Below, piece by piece: positions 1-9,225 of a DNA stretch of 64,000 bases. Every line of letters starts with the position of its first letter. Within the stretch, counting starts at the first letter, position 1. Under the pieces are notes generated by a model. It saw only the letters and a list, made by a program, of their open reading frames with translations, did not search any database and was not told the DNA's origin. Location of the stretch: assembly GCF_001612685.1 (NCBI RefSeq), contig NZ_BDAY01000003.1, positions 62,001 to 126,000 on the forward strand, given 5' to 3'. The position numbers and the translations under genes are program-made. Source of the stretch: Nocardia altamirensis NBRC 108246. GTDB lineage: Bacteria; Actinomycetota; Actinomycetes; Mycobacteriales; Mycobacteriaceae.

Positions 1-95
1 TGGTGGACATCGCGACCTTCGACAGCGCGGTCGTCCAGATGCACTACCAGCAGACTCCGGTGTCCGCCCGATGCATGCCGGCGGTCGCGTCCTAG
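1..95 (+). CDS. 3' end of an unrecognised protein (partial)
   Basis: Reading from base 3 gives 30 codons before TAG at 93-95, ending in MPAVAS. Nearly every third position is G or C, as expected for a real gene here; the two other forward frames lack that bias. Only the C-terminus is inside the window, so the product cannot be named. It lies on the same strand as the STAND/LuxR gene that follows, about 156 bases upstream of its start. Confidence 0.6.
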   Translation, partial: VDIATFDSAVVQMHYQQTPVSARCMPAVAS

Positions 96-197
96 CACGT
101 CATGCGGCGGCGGACGCCTGCTGTCGGCTGGTGTATACCCCCCCGAACGACTTTCGTTGCCCGTTTTGTTGTGCTACGTCACAGTCGGCGGATACCC

Positions 198-226
198 TGC
201 ATATGCAGGAGCATATGCACGTGCAC
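198..226 (+). promoter_or_regulatory. cluster of three palindromes upstream of the first STAND/LuxR gene
   Basis: Three overlapping or abutting perfect palindromes lie here: TGCATATGCA (198-207), GCATATGC (211-218) and TGCACGTGCA (216-225). They sit 26-54 bases upstream of the ATG at 252, where an operator over a promoter or 5' leader would be. Which protein binds is unknown; self-regulation by the adjacent gene is a guess. Confidence 0.4.
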
Positions 227-251
227 GAGAGCCTGCCGAGAGGGAACGCTG

Positions 252-2867
252 ATGCTGGAACTCGCTGGTACCGCACGACCGCGCGAGATGCCATTGGTCG
301 AACAGCGAGCGGCGGCCCGACCTGATCACTTATCGACAGCGTCGAGTGGTTTCGTCGGACGCGCTGCGGAGCTGGACCAGATTGCGCGGTTGCTGCTCGG
401 CCCGGCCCGGCTGATCACGCTGATCGGTTCGGGCGGTATCGGCAAGACCAGGCTCGCTGCCGAAGCGCTCGGCGACTTCCAGCGCAATCATCGGGTCGTC
501 GTGCACTGGGCGCGCTTGGCGCGCCTGCCGGGAGGCGCCGCAGCCTGCGTGATCGCGGCGGAGGTCACCAGGGCGGTGCTCGGCTCCGAGGCCGAGGGGT
601 GGGAGGCCACGGTGGAGGCGCTGAGCGCCGCGCGTGGCGAACGGCGAATCCTGTTGATGATGGACAACTGCGAGCATGTGATCGATGGCGCGGGCCGGGT
701 CATCGCTGACCTCCTCGACACGGTGCCTGGTCTCACGATCGTCGCGACGAGTCGCGAACCGATCGAATGGGTCGACGAGCAGCTGCTGAGCGTGCCGCCG
801 TTGACTCGGCAGGAGGCCATCGATTTGTTCTGTGAGCGTGCGGAATTCGCGGGTTGCCGGGTCGGCGAACGCGATCAGCTCGCCACGGTGGCGCAGATCT
901 GCGTCCGGGTGCACAACCACCCGTTGTTCGTCCGCCTGGCGGCCGCGCGGCTGTTGCGGCAGCCGTTGGCGGTGGTGCTGCGCGAGCTGAGCGGCACCGA
1001 CTCCGATCGGCGGATGGACTGGTCACACGGGCCCCGGGTCGGCGCCGAAGCGCGGCACCAGCGGCTTCGCGACGTGATCGGCTGGTCTTATGAGCTGTGT
1101 GCGGTGCCGGAACGGCTACTCCTCGAACGGATGTCGGTCTTCGCGGCCGATCTCGACCTGAATCCCGCCGAGGAATCCGACGGCCGCCGCGTCGGCCGCG
1201 GCGCCGATCTGGATGCCATCCTTTCGATCTGTGTCGACGAGGAGCACGGGTCCGGCGACGGCGCGGTACGACTTGCGCGCGACGAGATCGAAGGACTGCT
1301 CACGCGTCTCGTCGATCGGTCGCTGGTCTCCCGGCGGATCACCAAAACCAGCGTGCGGTACTACCTGGTGGAAAGCGTCCGGTTGTTCGCGCGGCGCGCG
1401 CTGTGCGAGCGGGCGGACGGCGGGCCGGATGAGTTGGCGCGGTTGACGAAACGGCATCGCCGGTACTACCGCGACATCGTGATCCGGGTGCGGGCCGATT
1501 GGGGCGGCCCCGCGGAGCGCGTGGCGCGGGACGACTGGATGCGTCCGGCGTGGAACAACATCGTTGCGGCGCTCGAACTCAGCGGTGCGGACACCGGCGA
1601 GCGCGCGGTCGCGGTCGACCTCGTCGCGGCAATGTTCCCGCTGCCCTTGGTCTTCCTCGGCGATTCGGTGGCCGAGCTGCGGGACCGGATCGAGCGGGTG
1701 CTCGCGATCGGCGACGCGACGCCGCCACGACCGGACCGGCCCGATATCCCGGCCAGGGCGATGGTCGCCTGGCTTGCGCTGTGCCAGGGCCACATCCAGA
1801 TCGCGGCACCCTTGCTCGACGAGTGCTTCGCGGCATGCGGGCTTGCCACGGCCGAATGGCGGCGTAGTCCCGAAACCGACGCCGGACTGCCCGCTCCCGC
1901 CGAATTCGCCTGGGGCATAGAGCTTGTGTTCGCGCGTCGAGACGCCCGTGCGGCGATCGTCTTCGCCAGGGCGCGGGACAAGTACCGGCGCGACGGCGAT
2001 CGAGCAGGCGTGGTGGCGAGTGAACTGTCCAGGCGGCTGGCGGCCGGTCTGCTCGGGTCCGCCGAACCGGGCCAGGAGCAGGCGGATTGCGGACCCGACC
2101 ACGAGGGCGTGCGCGAGGGGATGGCCGTCGCCGATCTGATCGCCGCTGGCGCACTGACCCGGCATCGAGATTCCGTGCGCGCGTTGACACTCGAGCGGCA
2201 GGCGTTGCAGCGACTGGTGGCGACCGGCGATCGCTGGGGCGCGCTGTGGGCGGTGCAATCGCGGGTGTGGTCGCTGGCGCGCAAGGTGGAGAGCTCGGCG
2301 CGCACGGTGGGCAGCGGCAAGCGCGATGTGGTCGAGGTGGCCATCGAAGCCGCCCGGCTCATCGGTGGAGCCAATACGCTGCGCGCGCGGCTCGGCATCG
2401 ACATCGCGGGCCTCGGCCCCTACGCCGATCGGCACCACAGCGCGATCGAGATACTGGCCGATTTCCTTGGGCACGAGGCATATACCCGAGCCGAGCAACA
2501 GGGCGCGCTGCTCGGTGCGGAGTCCGACGAACTACCGCGATTCGCGCTCGGCACCTTGGCGATCGACGACCTGCCGCCGGAACATCCCACCCGCCAGCAT
2601 GTTCCGTCGTATTGGGACGATTTGACGCTCGCGGAGGAACAGGTCGCGGTGCTGGCAGCGGCGGGCTGGACGAATACCGCGATCGCAACGCGGCGCGGAA
2701 GTTCGTTCAAAACCGTCAACGCCCAGATGGTTTCGGTATTTCAGAAGCTGAATATCACCTCGCGCGGCGAGATTATCGGATTGGTGCCCGACGACAAGGT
2801 CGATCAGGTGCGCGCCGAATCGGTGCAGCGACCACGTCGCCGGGCGCGAGCGCAGCGCGTGTCGTGA
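252..2867 (+). CDS. STAND (NB-ARC) ATPase with C-terminal LuxR helix-turn-helix, paralogue 1
   Basis: This is a cytoplasmic signal-transduction regulator of about 871 residues. The Walker A motif GSGGIGKT is at residues 59-66, a Walker B-type strand ending LLMMDNCEHV near 135-145, and the NB-ARC signature ATSREP follows. A long helical (TPR-like) middle leads to a LuxR helix-turn-helix at about 795-845 (AGWTNTAIATRRG, then KLNITSR). The family couples ATP binding and ligand sensing to DNA binding. ATG 252 is preferred because GAGAGGGA lies just upstream; an upstream in-frame ATG at 102 would add a poorly coding extension. Three close paralogues occur in the window (12.5, 32.2 and 59.7 kb). 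Its target is unknown. Confidence 0.88.
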   Translation: MLELAGTARPREMPLVEQRAAARPDHLSTASSGFVGRAAELDQIARLLLGPARLITLIGSGGIGKTRLAAEALGDFQRNHRVVVHWARLARLPGGAAACVIAAEVTRAVLGSEAEGWEATVEALSAARGERRILLMMDNCEHVIDGAGRVIADLLDTVPGLTIVATSREPIEWVDEQLLSVPPLTRQEAIDLFCERAEFAGCRVGERDQLATVAQICVRVHNHPLFVRLAAARLLRQPLAVVLRELSGTDSDRRMDWSHGPRVGAEARHQRLRDVIGWSYELCAVPERLLLERMSVFAADLDLNPAEESDGRRVGRGADLDAILSICVDEEHGSGDGAVRLARDEIEGLLTRLVDRSLVSRRITKTSVRYYLVESVRLFARRALCERADGGPDELARLTKRHRRYYRDIVIRVRADWGGPAERVARDDWMRPAWNNIVAALELSGADTGERAVAVDLVAAMFPLPLVFLGDSVAELRDRIERVLAIGDATPPRPDRPDIPARAMVAWLALCQGHIQIAAPLLDECFAACGLATAEWRRSPETDAGLPAPAEFAWGIELVFARRDARAAIVFARARDKYRRDGDRAGVVASELSRRLAAGLLGSAEPGQEQADCGPDHEGVREGMAVADLIAAGALTRHRDSVRALTLERQALQRLVATGDRWGALWAVQSRVWSLARKVESSARTVGSGKRDVVEVAIEAARLIGGANTLRARLGIDIAGLGPYADRHHSAIEILADFLGHEAYTRAEQQGALLGAESDELPRFALGTLAIDDLPPEHPTRQHVPSYWDDLTLAEEQVAVLAAAGWTNTAIATRRGSSFKTVNAQMVSVFQKLNITSRGEIIGLVPDDKVDQVRAESVQRPRRRARAQRVS

Positions 2868-3000
2868 CGCCATGGCCGTCGTCGGCGCACCAGCAATCCC
2901 GCCGCTGGGAACAGCGGTAGCCTTTCCCGGCCGATACGATTTTCGGAGTCACTCGAAATACCTTGGGCGACATAAGATTCGAGATCGAGAGGCAACACGT

Positions 3001-3828
3001 ATGGCGGAGGAAACGCACTCGGTCGACGACAACGCGCACGCCGATATTCCGCTCGGTCAGCCGACCGCCGCGCGCATGTACGACGAAGCGCTCGGTGGAA
3101 AGGATCATTTCGAGGTCGACCGCGCGGCGAATGCGCGGCTGTACCGGCTGATCGGTGAATCCCAGGTGCGTTCGACGGCCATGGAGAACCGGCGCTTTCT
3201 GGGGCGGGTGGTGGAGTACCTGTCGAAGGAACGTGGTATCCGTCAATTTCTGGATGTCGGCTCCGGCTTGCCGACCGTGCGCAATACGCACGAGATCGCG
3301 CTGGAAGCCGACCCCGATGCCAGAGTCGTCTACGCCGACATCGATCCGATTGTGGCCGCGCACGGTCAAGCATTGCTCCGCAGCGGCACAACCCGGGTGA
3401 TCACCGCGGATATGCGAGATCCCGCCTCGATACTCGGCCATCCGACCACGCTGGAGATGATCGACTTCGACGAGCCGGTCGCGGTGCTGTTCATCGCGGT
3501 ATTTCATTTCGTGACCGCCGCGGACGACCCGGCCGGGATCGTGGCGGCCTTCCGCGATATGCAGGCGCCAGGATCGTGTATCGCCCTCTCCCATCTCACC
3601 ACCGACGGCATGTCCAGCGAGGAGCAGAAGGGGTGGCACGCCGGGTTCGCCGGCGCGACGGTGCCGTTGGTGCTGCGCGATCAGGGTGCGATCCGGAGCC
3701 TGTTCGAGGGGTACGACCTGGTGGAGCCCGGGCTGGTCCGGCCGTGGCAATGGCGGCCCGGCGCACTCGATTCGCCAAGGACCGCGTCCCTTTTCGGTGC
3801 GGTCGGCGTCAAGCAACCGAGCGTGTAA
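3001..3828 (+). CDS. SAM-dependent methyltransferase, DUF574 (SAV2177-like) family
   Basis: The 275-residue protein fits the actinobacterial DUF574 family: an N-terminal PTAARMYDEALGGKDHF segment, the SAM-binding loop LDVGSGLPT, the acidic strand end YADIDP, and ITADMRDP. ATG 3001 is chosen because GAGAGG precedes it and the family normally starts just before this N-terminal segment; an in-frame ATG at 2872 adds an unlike extension. The substrate is not known for the family. It lies about 130 bases after the STAND regulator and just before an XRE/DUF5753 regulator. DUF574 genes commonly occur near such XRE genes in actinobacteria. Confidence 0.88.
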   Translation: MAEETHSVDDNAHADIPLGQPTAARMYDEALGGKDHFEVDRAANARLYRLIGESQVRSTAMENRRFLGRVVEYLSKERGIRQFLDVGSGLPTVRNTHEIALEADPDARVVYADIDPIVAAHGQALLRSGTTRVITADMRDPASILGHPTTLEMIDFDEPVAVLFIAVFHFVTAADDPAGIVAAFRDMQAPGSCIALSHLTTDGMSSEEQKGWHAGFAGATVPLVLRDQGAIRSLFEGYDLVEPGLVRPWQWRPGALDSPRTASLFGAVGVKQPSV

Positions 3829-3926
3829 GCGTAATGGCACGGCGGGTACGCCGATATCGTTGGCGCAACGGTCCGAGCACTCCGCGCGGCGCTCGGCCTG
3901 GTGTGAGTGGACGAAGGGACAATGAC

Positions 3927-4814
3927 GTGACCGAAATCCCGGACATTCCGGTGATCGGGATGGCCAGTGGCGGGCCAACCATATTACGGATGGTGCTCGG
4001 TGCACGCCTGCGACGATTGCGCGAAGCCAGCGGTGTGAGCAGAGAGGACGCGGGAGAGGCCATCCGGGCGTCCGAGTCGAAAATCAGCAGGCTCGAGCTC
4101 GGTCGGGTGCCTTTCCGGGAACGTGATCTGGAGGATCTGCTCACCCTCTACCGTTTCACCGATCGCGGTGAGCGCGAAGAATTCTTGGCGTTGGCCAGGC
4201 AGGCGAACGCCTCGGGGTGGTGGCAGCGCGACAGCGATTGGCTGCCGCGCTGGCTGGGTACTTTCGTCGGGCTCGAACAGGCCGCCCAATTGATTCGCGG
4301 CTTCGAGCCGCGATTTGTCCCTGGGCTCTTGCAGACTCCGGAGTACGCGCGCGCGGTGCTGCGGTTTCTGCACCCCGATGAGCCGGACGAGATGATCGAG
4401 CGCAGGGCTACGTTGCGCCTACGCAGGCAAGAGATTCTCGATCGGCGGCAGCCGCCTTCGCTGTGGTACGTCGTTACGGAGTCGGCATTGCGATTCCCCT
4501 TCGGCGACACCGAGACCTGGCAGGCACAACTGGAATGCCTCGCGGATGCGGTGGCGGAATCGAATGTCACGATCCAGATATTGCCGGACGACGCGGGTGG
4601 GGCCGCCATTGCCGGTGGACCGTTCACGGTTTTGCGTTTCGTGGAGCCGGAGGTGACGGATGTCGTCTTCGTGCCGCAGCTGACCAACGGTGCGTTGCTG
4701 GACAAGCGCGCGGATCTCGACGCGTATCTCGCGGTGGCGAGCCGGTTGTCGGTGGCGGCCGCCTCGCATGAGCAGACCCCGCTGATGCTGTCGGACTACC
4801 TGGCCAAGGACTGA
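3927..4814 (+). CDS. XRE-family helix-turn-helix regulator with DUF5753 domain
   Basis: The 295-residue protein has an N-terminal XRE helix-turn-helix (LRRLREASGVSREDAGEAI followed by SKISRLELGR, about residues 23-60). The larger C-terminal DUF5753 domain contains the usual FVPGLLQTPEYARAVL segment. The GTG at 3927 is preferred: GAAGGGA lies at 3913-3919 with good spacing, whereas an upstream in-frame start at 3576 overlaps the methyltransferase. Family members act with small DUF397 proteins in streptomycetes. No DUF397 gene is visible next to this one, so its partner, if any, is elsewhere. Confidence 0.88.
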   Translation: MTEIPDIPVIGMASGGPTILRMVLGARLRRLREASGVSREDAGEAIRASESKISRLELGRVPFRERDLEDLLTLYRFTDRGEREEFLALARQANASGWWQRDSDWLPRWLGTFVGLEQAAQLIRGFEPRFVPGLLQTPEYARAVLRFLHPDEPDEMIERRATLRLRRQEILDRRQPPSLWYVVTESALRFPFGDTETWQAQLECLADAVAESNVTIQILPDDAGGAAIAGGPFTVLRFVEPEVTDVVFVPQLTNGALLDKRADLDAYLAVASRLSVAAASHEQTPLMLSDYLAKD

Positions 4815-4923
4815 CGTCGGCCCAATCGCCTGCTGTGCTGCTCGTTGTCCTGTCCGCGCGGCCTGACTCGGTAGCTCGATCGGTAGCAACGTAGTTCAGG
4901 CGGCTTACCGGCTGCTGGTTGCG

Positions 4924-4958
4924 CCGCTATCTAACGTGACGTTAAATAGCGGTACAAT
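4924..4958 (+). promoter_or_regulatory. 29-bp palindromic operator overlapping a -10 box, upstream of the GH65 gene
   Basis: The left arm CCGCTATCTAACGT (4924-4937) and right arm ACGTTAAATAGCGG (4939-4952) are inverted repeats around a single G, with one mismatch in 14. The right end runs into TACAAT (4953-4958), a good actinobacterial -10 box. A bound repressor would block this promoter. No -35 consensus is seen. Transcription would start near 4965, about 2 bases before the GTG at 4967. The segment TAGCGGTACAAT resembles the sites at 17.35, 29.1 and 30.5 kb. Confidence 0.65.
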
Positions 4959-4966
4959 CGGTTGGT

Positions 4967-7639
4967 GTGACGCAGAGAGGAACCGAGTTGTCGGCTCCAG
5001 CAACCCGATCCGGGCGAGTGGGCCGCAGGCTCGTGGCGGGTATCGGGCTCGGCGCGGTGATCGCGCTGGGGATCGCGGTGGCGATGATCGTCGTCGACCG
5101 TGGTTCGGCGGCGCAGGCGGCGGACGCGGTGTGCCCGGCCGACGCGCAGTCTGCCTCGGCCGAATGGGCGCCGAGGAATATCGACGTCGACGCGCCGAAC
5201 GACCGACATCCGTTCGTGGGCAACGGATATCTCGGACTGCGCGTCCCGCCGCGCGGGACGGGCTATGCGGCCACGGGAGACAAGAGCGGGCAGCCGCACT
5301 ACGACGGCGCGTTCGTCGCCGGACTGTTCGCCGTGTCGCCCTCGGCCGATGCAGGGCGTGAAGTCATTGCGGCCCTTCCTAATTGGTCGACGCTCACGGT
5401 CGATGTCGGCGGCGAGCAGTACGACGCGACCACCGCGACCACCCGGATCTCGAATTTCGTTCAGACGATGCACCTGCGCTGCGGGCTGGTGCGCACCACC
5501 CTCACCTGGACCGCGGCGAACGGCAAGGTCACCGATCTGGTCTACGAGGTGCTCACCGATCGCTCCGACCAGCACGCGGGCGCGGTCCATCTCACCCTGG
5601 TGCCGCACTGGTCCGGCGACATCACCGTCACCGATGTGCTCGATGGCGCTGGCGCCCGCCGGATCACCGGCGCAGGCACCGACGCGCCCGCCGACGACAG
5701 CGTCCGCGTCGGGTTCCGCACCGAGGGCACCGCGGTGGCCGGGTCCGTCGCGTCGGTGTTGCGCACCGACGCCTCGGCGACGGTGCGCAGCGCACCGGGT
5801 CGTGATCTCACTGTCGCGCAGGCCGCTCGATTCCCGGTGGTCGCCGGAAACACTTACGAGGTCACCAAATTCGTCGGCGTCGACACCGCGCTGACGGCAG
5901 CGGATCCGGCCGAATCCGCGTTCGCCGCGGCCTGGCGGGCGGCGTTCAAAGGGTGGTCCCGGCTGCTCGCGAGCACCGCGGCCGCCTGGCGTGACCTGTG
6001 GGCAGGCGATATCGAGCTGCCCGGCCGCGGCGATCTGCAACGTGCGGCGCGCGCCGCGCTGTACTCGTTGTACGCCAATACCGCTGTGCGACAAGATAAC
6101 AGCATCTCGCCGGTCGGCCTCGGCAGCGACGAGTACGCGGGTCAGATCCGTGGCGACGCCGAGCGCTGGATGCACCCTGCGCTGCTGCAGTTCGTGCCGG
6201 AGTCGGCGAGATCGGTGCTGGAATACCGCTTCCGGACGTTGCCTGCGGCCAAGGCGAACGCGCGGCGACTCGGGCTTCGTGGTGCGCTCTACCCGTTGAC
6301 CAGCGGCAGTCGCGGCGATCTCGACGAGTGCCGCGGCTGGGAACCGCCACGGTGTCTTACCCAAGTTCATCTGCAAGGCGACATCTCGCTGGCCGCCTGG
6401 CAGTACTACCTGGCGACCGGAGACAAACATCAGCTGCGGACCAGGGGCTGGCCGATCATGCAGAGCATCGCGGAGTTCTTCGCGTCGCGGGTCACCTCGA
6501 ATCCCGACGGCAGCTTCTCCGTGGAGAATGTCGCAGGACCTGACGAGAACAGCAACGGTGTCAACGACGGCGTGTACACCAATGCGGTTGCGGCACTAGC
6601 TTTGCGCAATGCGGCGAAGGCTGCGGAAACACTGGGGGAGCGGTTCCCCGTCGAGTGGCGCACGATCGCCGACCACGTGCGGATGCCCTTCGACCCCGCG
6701 CGGAACATCTTCCTGCAGTACGACGGTTACCAAGGCGCGCCGATCGAGCAGGCGGATGCGGTCTTGCTCATCTATCCACTGGAATGGCCGATGCCCCAGG
6801 ATGTTTCGGCCGATCTGCTGCAATACTACGCAGCGCGAACCGATCCAGACGGCCCGGCGACGACCGATGCGATGCATGCCGTCGCCGCGGCGACGGTCGG
6901 GGCGCCCGGTTGTGCGACGGCCACGTTTCTCGAGCGCGCGGCCCGGCCCCTGGTGCGGGCGCCCTACGGGCGACCCGCTGCGGCGGGTGCGTTTCTGCAA
7001 GCCGTCACCAACGGATTGCTCGGTCTGCGGTGGCGGGCCGATGAGGTCGAGCTCGATCCGATCCTGCCTGCCGAACTCGGCACCGCACCGCGTCTGCGCG
7101 GTCTGCACTGGCATGGGCGGACTTTCGACGCAGAGCTCGGCCCCGACGGCACCACGATCACGCTGAAAACCGGTGCGCCGATGCGGGTTCGGACACCGGC
7201 CGGAGTACAGGAGGTAGGCAAGGGCGGGTCGCTGACGGTTCCGACGCGGCGTCCTGACCGCGCGCCCACCGGCAATCTAGCGCGCTGCAAGCAGGTTTCG
7301 TCCAGTTCGGACGAGGCAGGCAGCTACCCGGGCGCGGCCATCGACGGCAGCACCGCGACGAGTTGGGCGCCGGACGGGCCGCAAGGCAACCTCACCGTCG
7401 ATCTCGGCGGGCCGACCCGCATCGGTCGAGTGCTGCCACACTGGGCGTCCGCCGCACCGATCTCGTCCACCGTGCAGATATCGGGGGACAACCGCACGTG
7501 GACAACGGTTCTCGTGGACAAGGTGACCGGCGCCTTGCCGACGCCGACCGTCACCCGCTACGTCCAGCTCGACGTCACGGCGACGGACCCGGCGACTCGC
7601 CCCGCAGTGCGGGAACTCGAGATCGGCGGCGAGCAATGA
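4967..7639 (+). CDS. exported GH65-family glycosidase (acid trehalase-like) with C-terminal F5/8C carbohydrate-binding domain
   Basis: About 890 residues. A single hydrophobic segment (about 22-45) acts as signal peptide or membrane anchor. The GH65 body follows: DAERWMHPALL and ALYPLTSGS match the acid-trehalase group, and GPDE in NVAGPDENSNGV carries the probable catalytic acid Glu, followed by VYTN. Residues about 765-890 resemble an F5/8 type C (discoidin) domain. The likely role is hydrolysis of trehalose or a related alpha-glucoside outside the membrane; the substrate is inferred from family only. Two starts are possible: GTG 4967, nearly leaderless from the TACAAT box, or TTG 4988 preceded by AGAGAGGA. 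The gene converges on the next one with a 20-base gap. Confidence 0.82.
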   Translation: MTQRGTELSAPATRSGRVGRRLVAGIGLGAVIALGIAVAMIVVDRGSAAQAADAVCPADAQSASAEWAPRNIDVDAPNDRHPFVGNGYLGLRVPPRGTGYAATGDKSGQPHYDGAFVAGLFAVSPSADAGREVIAALPNWSTLTVDVGGEQYDATTATTRISNFVQTMHLRCGLVRTTLTWTAANGKVTDLVYEVLTDRSDQHAGAVHLTLVPHWSGDITVTDVLDGAGARRITGAGTDAPADDSVRVGFRTEGTAVAGSVASVLRTDASATVRSAPGRDLTVAQAARFPVVAGNTYEVTKFVGVDTALTAADPAESAFAAAWRAAFKGWSRLLASTAAAWRDLWAGDIELPGRGDLQRAARAALYSLYANTAVRQDNSISPVGLGSDEYAGQIRGDAERWMHPALLQFVPESARSVLEYRFRTLPAAKANARRLGLRGALYPLTSGSRGDLDECRGWEPPRCLTQVHLQGDISLAAWQYYLATGDKHQLRTRGWPIMQSIAEFFASRVTSNPDGSFSVENVAGPDENSNGVNDGVYTNAVAALALRNAAKAAETLGERFPVEWRTIADHVRMPFDPARNIFLQYDGYQGAPIEQADAVLLIYPLEWPMPQDVSADLLQYYAARTDPDGPATTDAMHAVAAATVGAPGCATATFLERAARPLVRAPYGRPAAAGAFLQAVTNGLLGLRWRADEVELDPILPAELGTAPRLRGLHWHGRTFDAELGPDGTTITLKTGAPMRVRTPAGVQEVGKGGSLTVPTRRPDRAPTGNLARCKQVSSSSDEAGSYPGAAIDGSTATSWAPDGPQGNLTVDLGGPTRIGRVLPHWASAAPISSTVQISGDNRTWTTVLVDKVTGALPTPTVTRYVQLDVTATDPATRPAVRELEIGGEQ

Positions 7640-7659
7640 GCTCTGCTGAGCAGCGCTCG

Positions 7660-8988
7660 CTACGGCACGCTCGCGGTCGCGGGAGCGACAACCCTGGTGT
7701 CGGTCCCCGCCGGGCGACTCGCGATCGTATCGACTTGCGCCGGGCGACTCGCGATCGTATCGACTTGCGCCGGGCGACTCGCGATCGTATCGACTTGCGC
7801 CGGGGGACCGGCGATCGTGTCGACCTGCGTCGAAGGATTCGGGACGGTGTCGACCGGTGCCGGGGAACTCGGCAGGTCGACCGTGCCCTTGGTATCGGCG
7901 ATCAGCACTTCCTCGTACATGCTCAGCATCGACTGGATGGTCGGGGTCTGCGATTCTTTCGGCAGCCTGGCGAGATGATTGAGGATGTCGCCTGCACGCA
8001 AGTACATGTGGTCGAGCGGATCGAGGTAGCGGTCGTCGGCCCACCAGAGTTGCGCCCTCGAATAACGGCGCAGGAGTACGACGTCGACCCGGGGCAGGCC
8101 ATCGGCGCGGACCCGACCGCCAGGGGTGTGCAACCAGTGCAACTCGACGAGCAGCAGTTCGGGCAGCAGCACTTTGCTCATGATCAGGTCGGGGTCGGCG
8201 GGCCGCTTGCGTTCGTGGTCGTCGATGATCGCGAGCGCGTGCGCGATCCCGGCCAATTCCTCGGTGGTGGCACTGGACATCCACGGCCGCAGGCCGAGGT
8301 CCCAAGCGCGCCTTTGCAGGTCGGCGACGGTCGGCAGCTCGACAGCGACGCCGGGCAGGAAGCGCCGCTGCGGGCGGTACACCACGCGGGCGATGTCGAT
8401 CAGGATCGACCACCAGAAGGCGAAGTTCAATTCCGCCTGGTCGGCGGGGTGCACCTTGGTGTGTCCGGCGGGCAGCGGCATGGTCCTCGCCCGTTCCCCC
8501 GCCGCGACCAGCGTGTCGAAGTCGATCCGAATACCGTTGTCGCGCAGGAAGGCCAGCGACCACCACAGGATGTGCGGCTGCAGCCACTGCCTGCCTTGCG
8601 AGCCCGCGTAGGAGTTGCGGAAGTATCGGACGAGGCGCTGCTCGGTGCTCAACTCGTCACCGTTGAGCTGGACGCTGCGGGACATGGGCAGCGGCAAACC
8701 CTTGTCGGCGGCCTTCGCGGTGGAGAAGGCTGCTGTCGGGTCCGCGGCTGCGGCCTTTCCCGCGGGAAAGGCGCGGTAGAGCGAGATCGCCGACACCACT
8801 GCCCAGGTGCCTTCGAGTAGCAGGAAGCCGTAATCCCGACCGGCGTAGGCGAGCGCGGCAAGCACGGTGCCGCCGACGGCGTTCGCCGTCAGATACGAAG
8901 CAGAACTGTCTTTCACTACGCCGGCCTGAGCGGCGATGAATCCGGATAACAGGAGTAGTGCGCCGAGAACTTGCAGGACTTGACTCAT
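7660..8988 (-). CDS. membrane protein with CBU_0592-type N-terminal domain and a Pro/Val/Asp-rich repeat tail
   Basis: The 442-residue protein begins MSQVLQVLGALLLLSGF. The first 85 or so residues form two or three hydrophobic helices ending GFLLLEGTWAVVSAISL, the pattern of the small actinobacterial CBU_0592 membrane domain. The middle is a largely helical, Trp-rich region with no recognised motif. The C-terminus is a tail of 10-residue repeats (QVDTIASRPA), encoded by the 30-bp tandem array. ATG 8988 is chosen because ACGAGG precedes it; the longer reading to 9144 has no hydrophobic or coding character. Function unknown. Confidence 0.75.
   Translation of the reverse strand: MSQVLQVLGALLLLSGFIAAQAGVVKDSSASYLTANAVGGTVLAALAYAGRDYGFLLLEGTWAVVSAISLYRAFPAGKAAAADPTAAFSTAKAADKGLPLPMSRSVQLNGDELSTEQRLVRYFRNSYAGSQGRQWLQPHILWWSLAFLRDNGIRIDFDTLVAAGERARTMPLPAGHTKVHPADQAELNFAFWWSILIDIARVVYRPQRRFLPGVAVELPTVADLQRRAWDLGLRPWMSSATTEELAGIAHALAIIDDHERKRPADPDLIMSKVLLPELLLVELHWLHTPGGRVRADGLPRVDVVLLRRYSRAQLWWADDRYLDPLDHMYLRAGDILNHLARLPKESQTPTIQSMLSMYEEVLIADTKGTVDLPSSPAPVDTVPNPSTQVDTIAGPPAQVDTIASRPAQVDTIASRPAQVDTIASRPAGTDTRVVAPATASVP
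7711..7890 (+). repeat. 30-bp tandem repeat array inside the membrane-protein gene
   Basis: Three identical 30-bp units lie at 7711-7740, 7741-7770 and 7771-7800. Diverging units follow at 7801-7830 and 7831-7860, with a partial sixth after that. Because 30 is a multiple of three, each unit adds ten residues (QVDTIASRPA) without changing frame. Identity of the three outer copies suggests recent slippage or selection for uniformity. Confidence 0.9.
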
Positions 8989-9225
8989 CGTGGCCTCGTG
9001 TGTCGCTCGCCGCCGCACCGGGTGCACCAGCTCGGTAACGCAAAGCTCGGTCGATCTGAAACTCTGGGTAACGAATGCTGTTGGGGCGTCGGTCAATGTG
9101 TGGTCCAAGATCGCCGTTATCGTGCAACTCCCGGGTAGCACCACGCATCAGGAGACGCGGGGCATACTCGTCGGTTTCTACTTAGGCAGAGTCGTGCCCG
9201 GCGCTGTTACCTGGTCAGGCAGTGG

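Noticed and set aside
4868..4918. tRNA-like stretch upstream of the GH65 gene
   Set aside because: GGTAGCTCGATCGG looks like a D-arm, but no acceptor stem, anticodon arm or TTC loop can be folded around it.
7711..7800. Possible CRISPR array (30-bp identical units)
   Set aside because: The units are directly contiguous with no spacers, lie in frame within a gene, and there are no cas genes.
7363..8820. 485-residue plus-strand frame between the GH65 and membrane-protein genes
   Set aside because: It overlaps the GH65 3' end in another frame and is antisense to the membrane-protein gene, with no recognisable domain.
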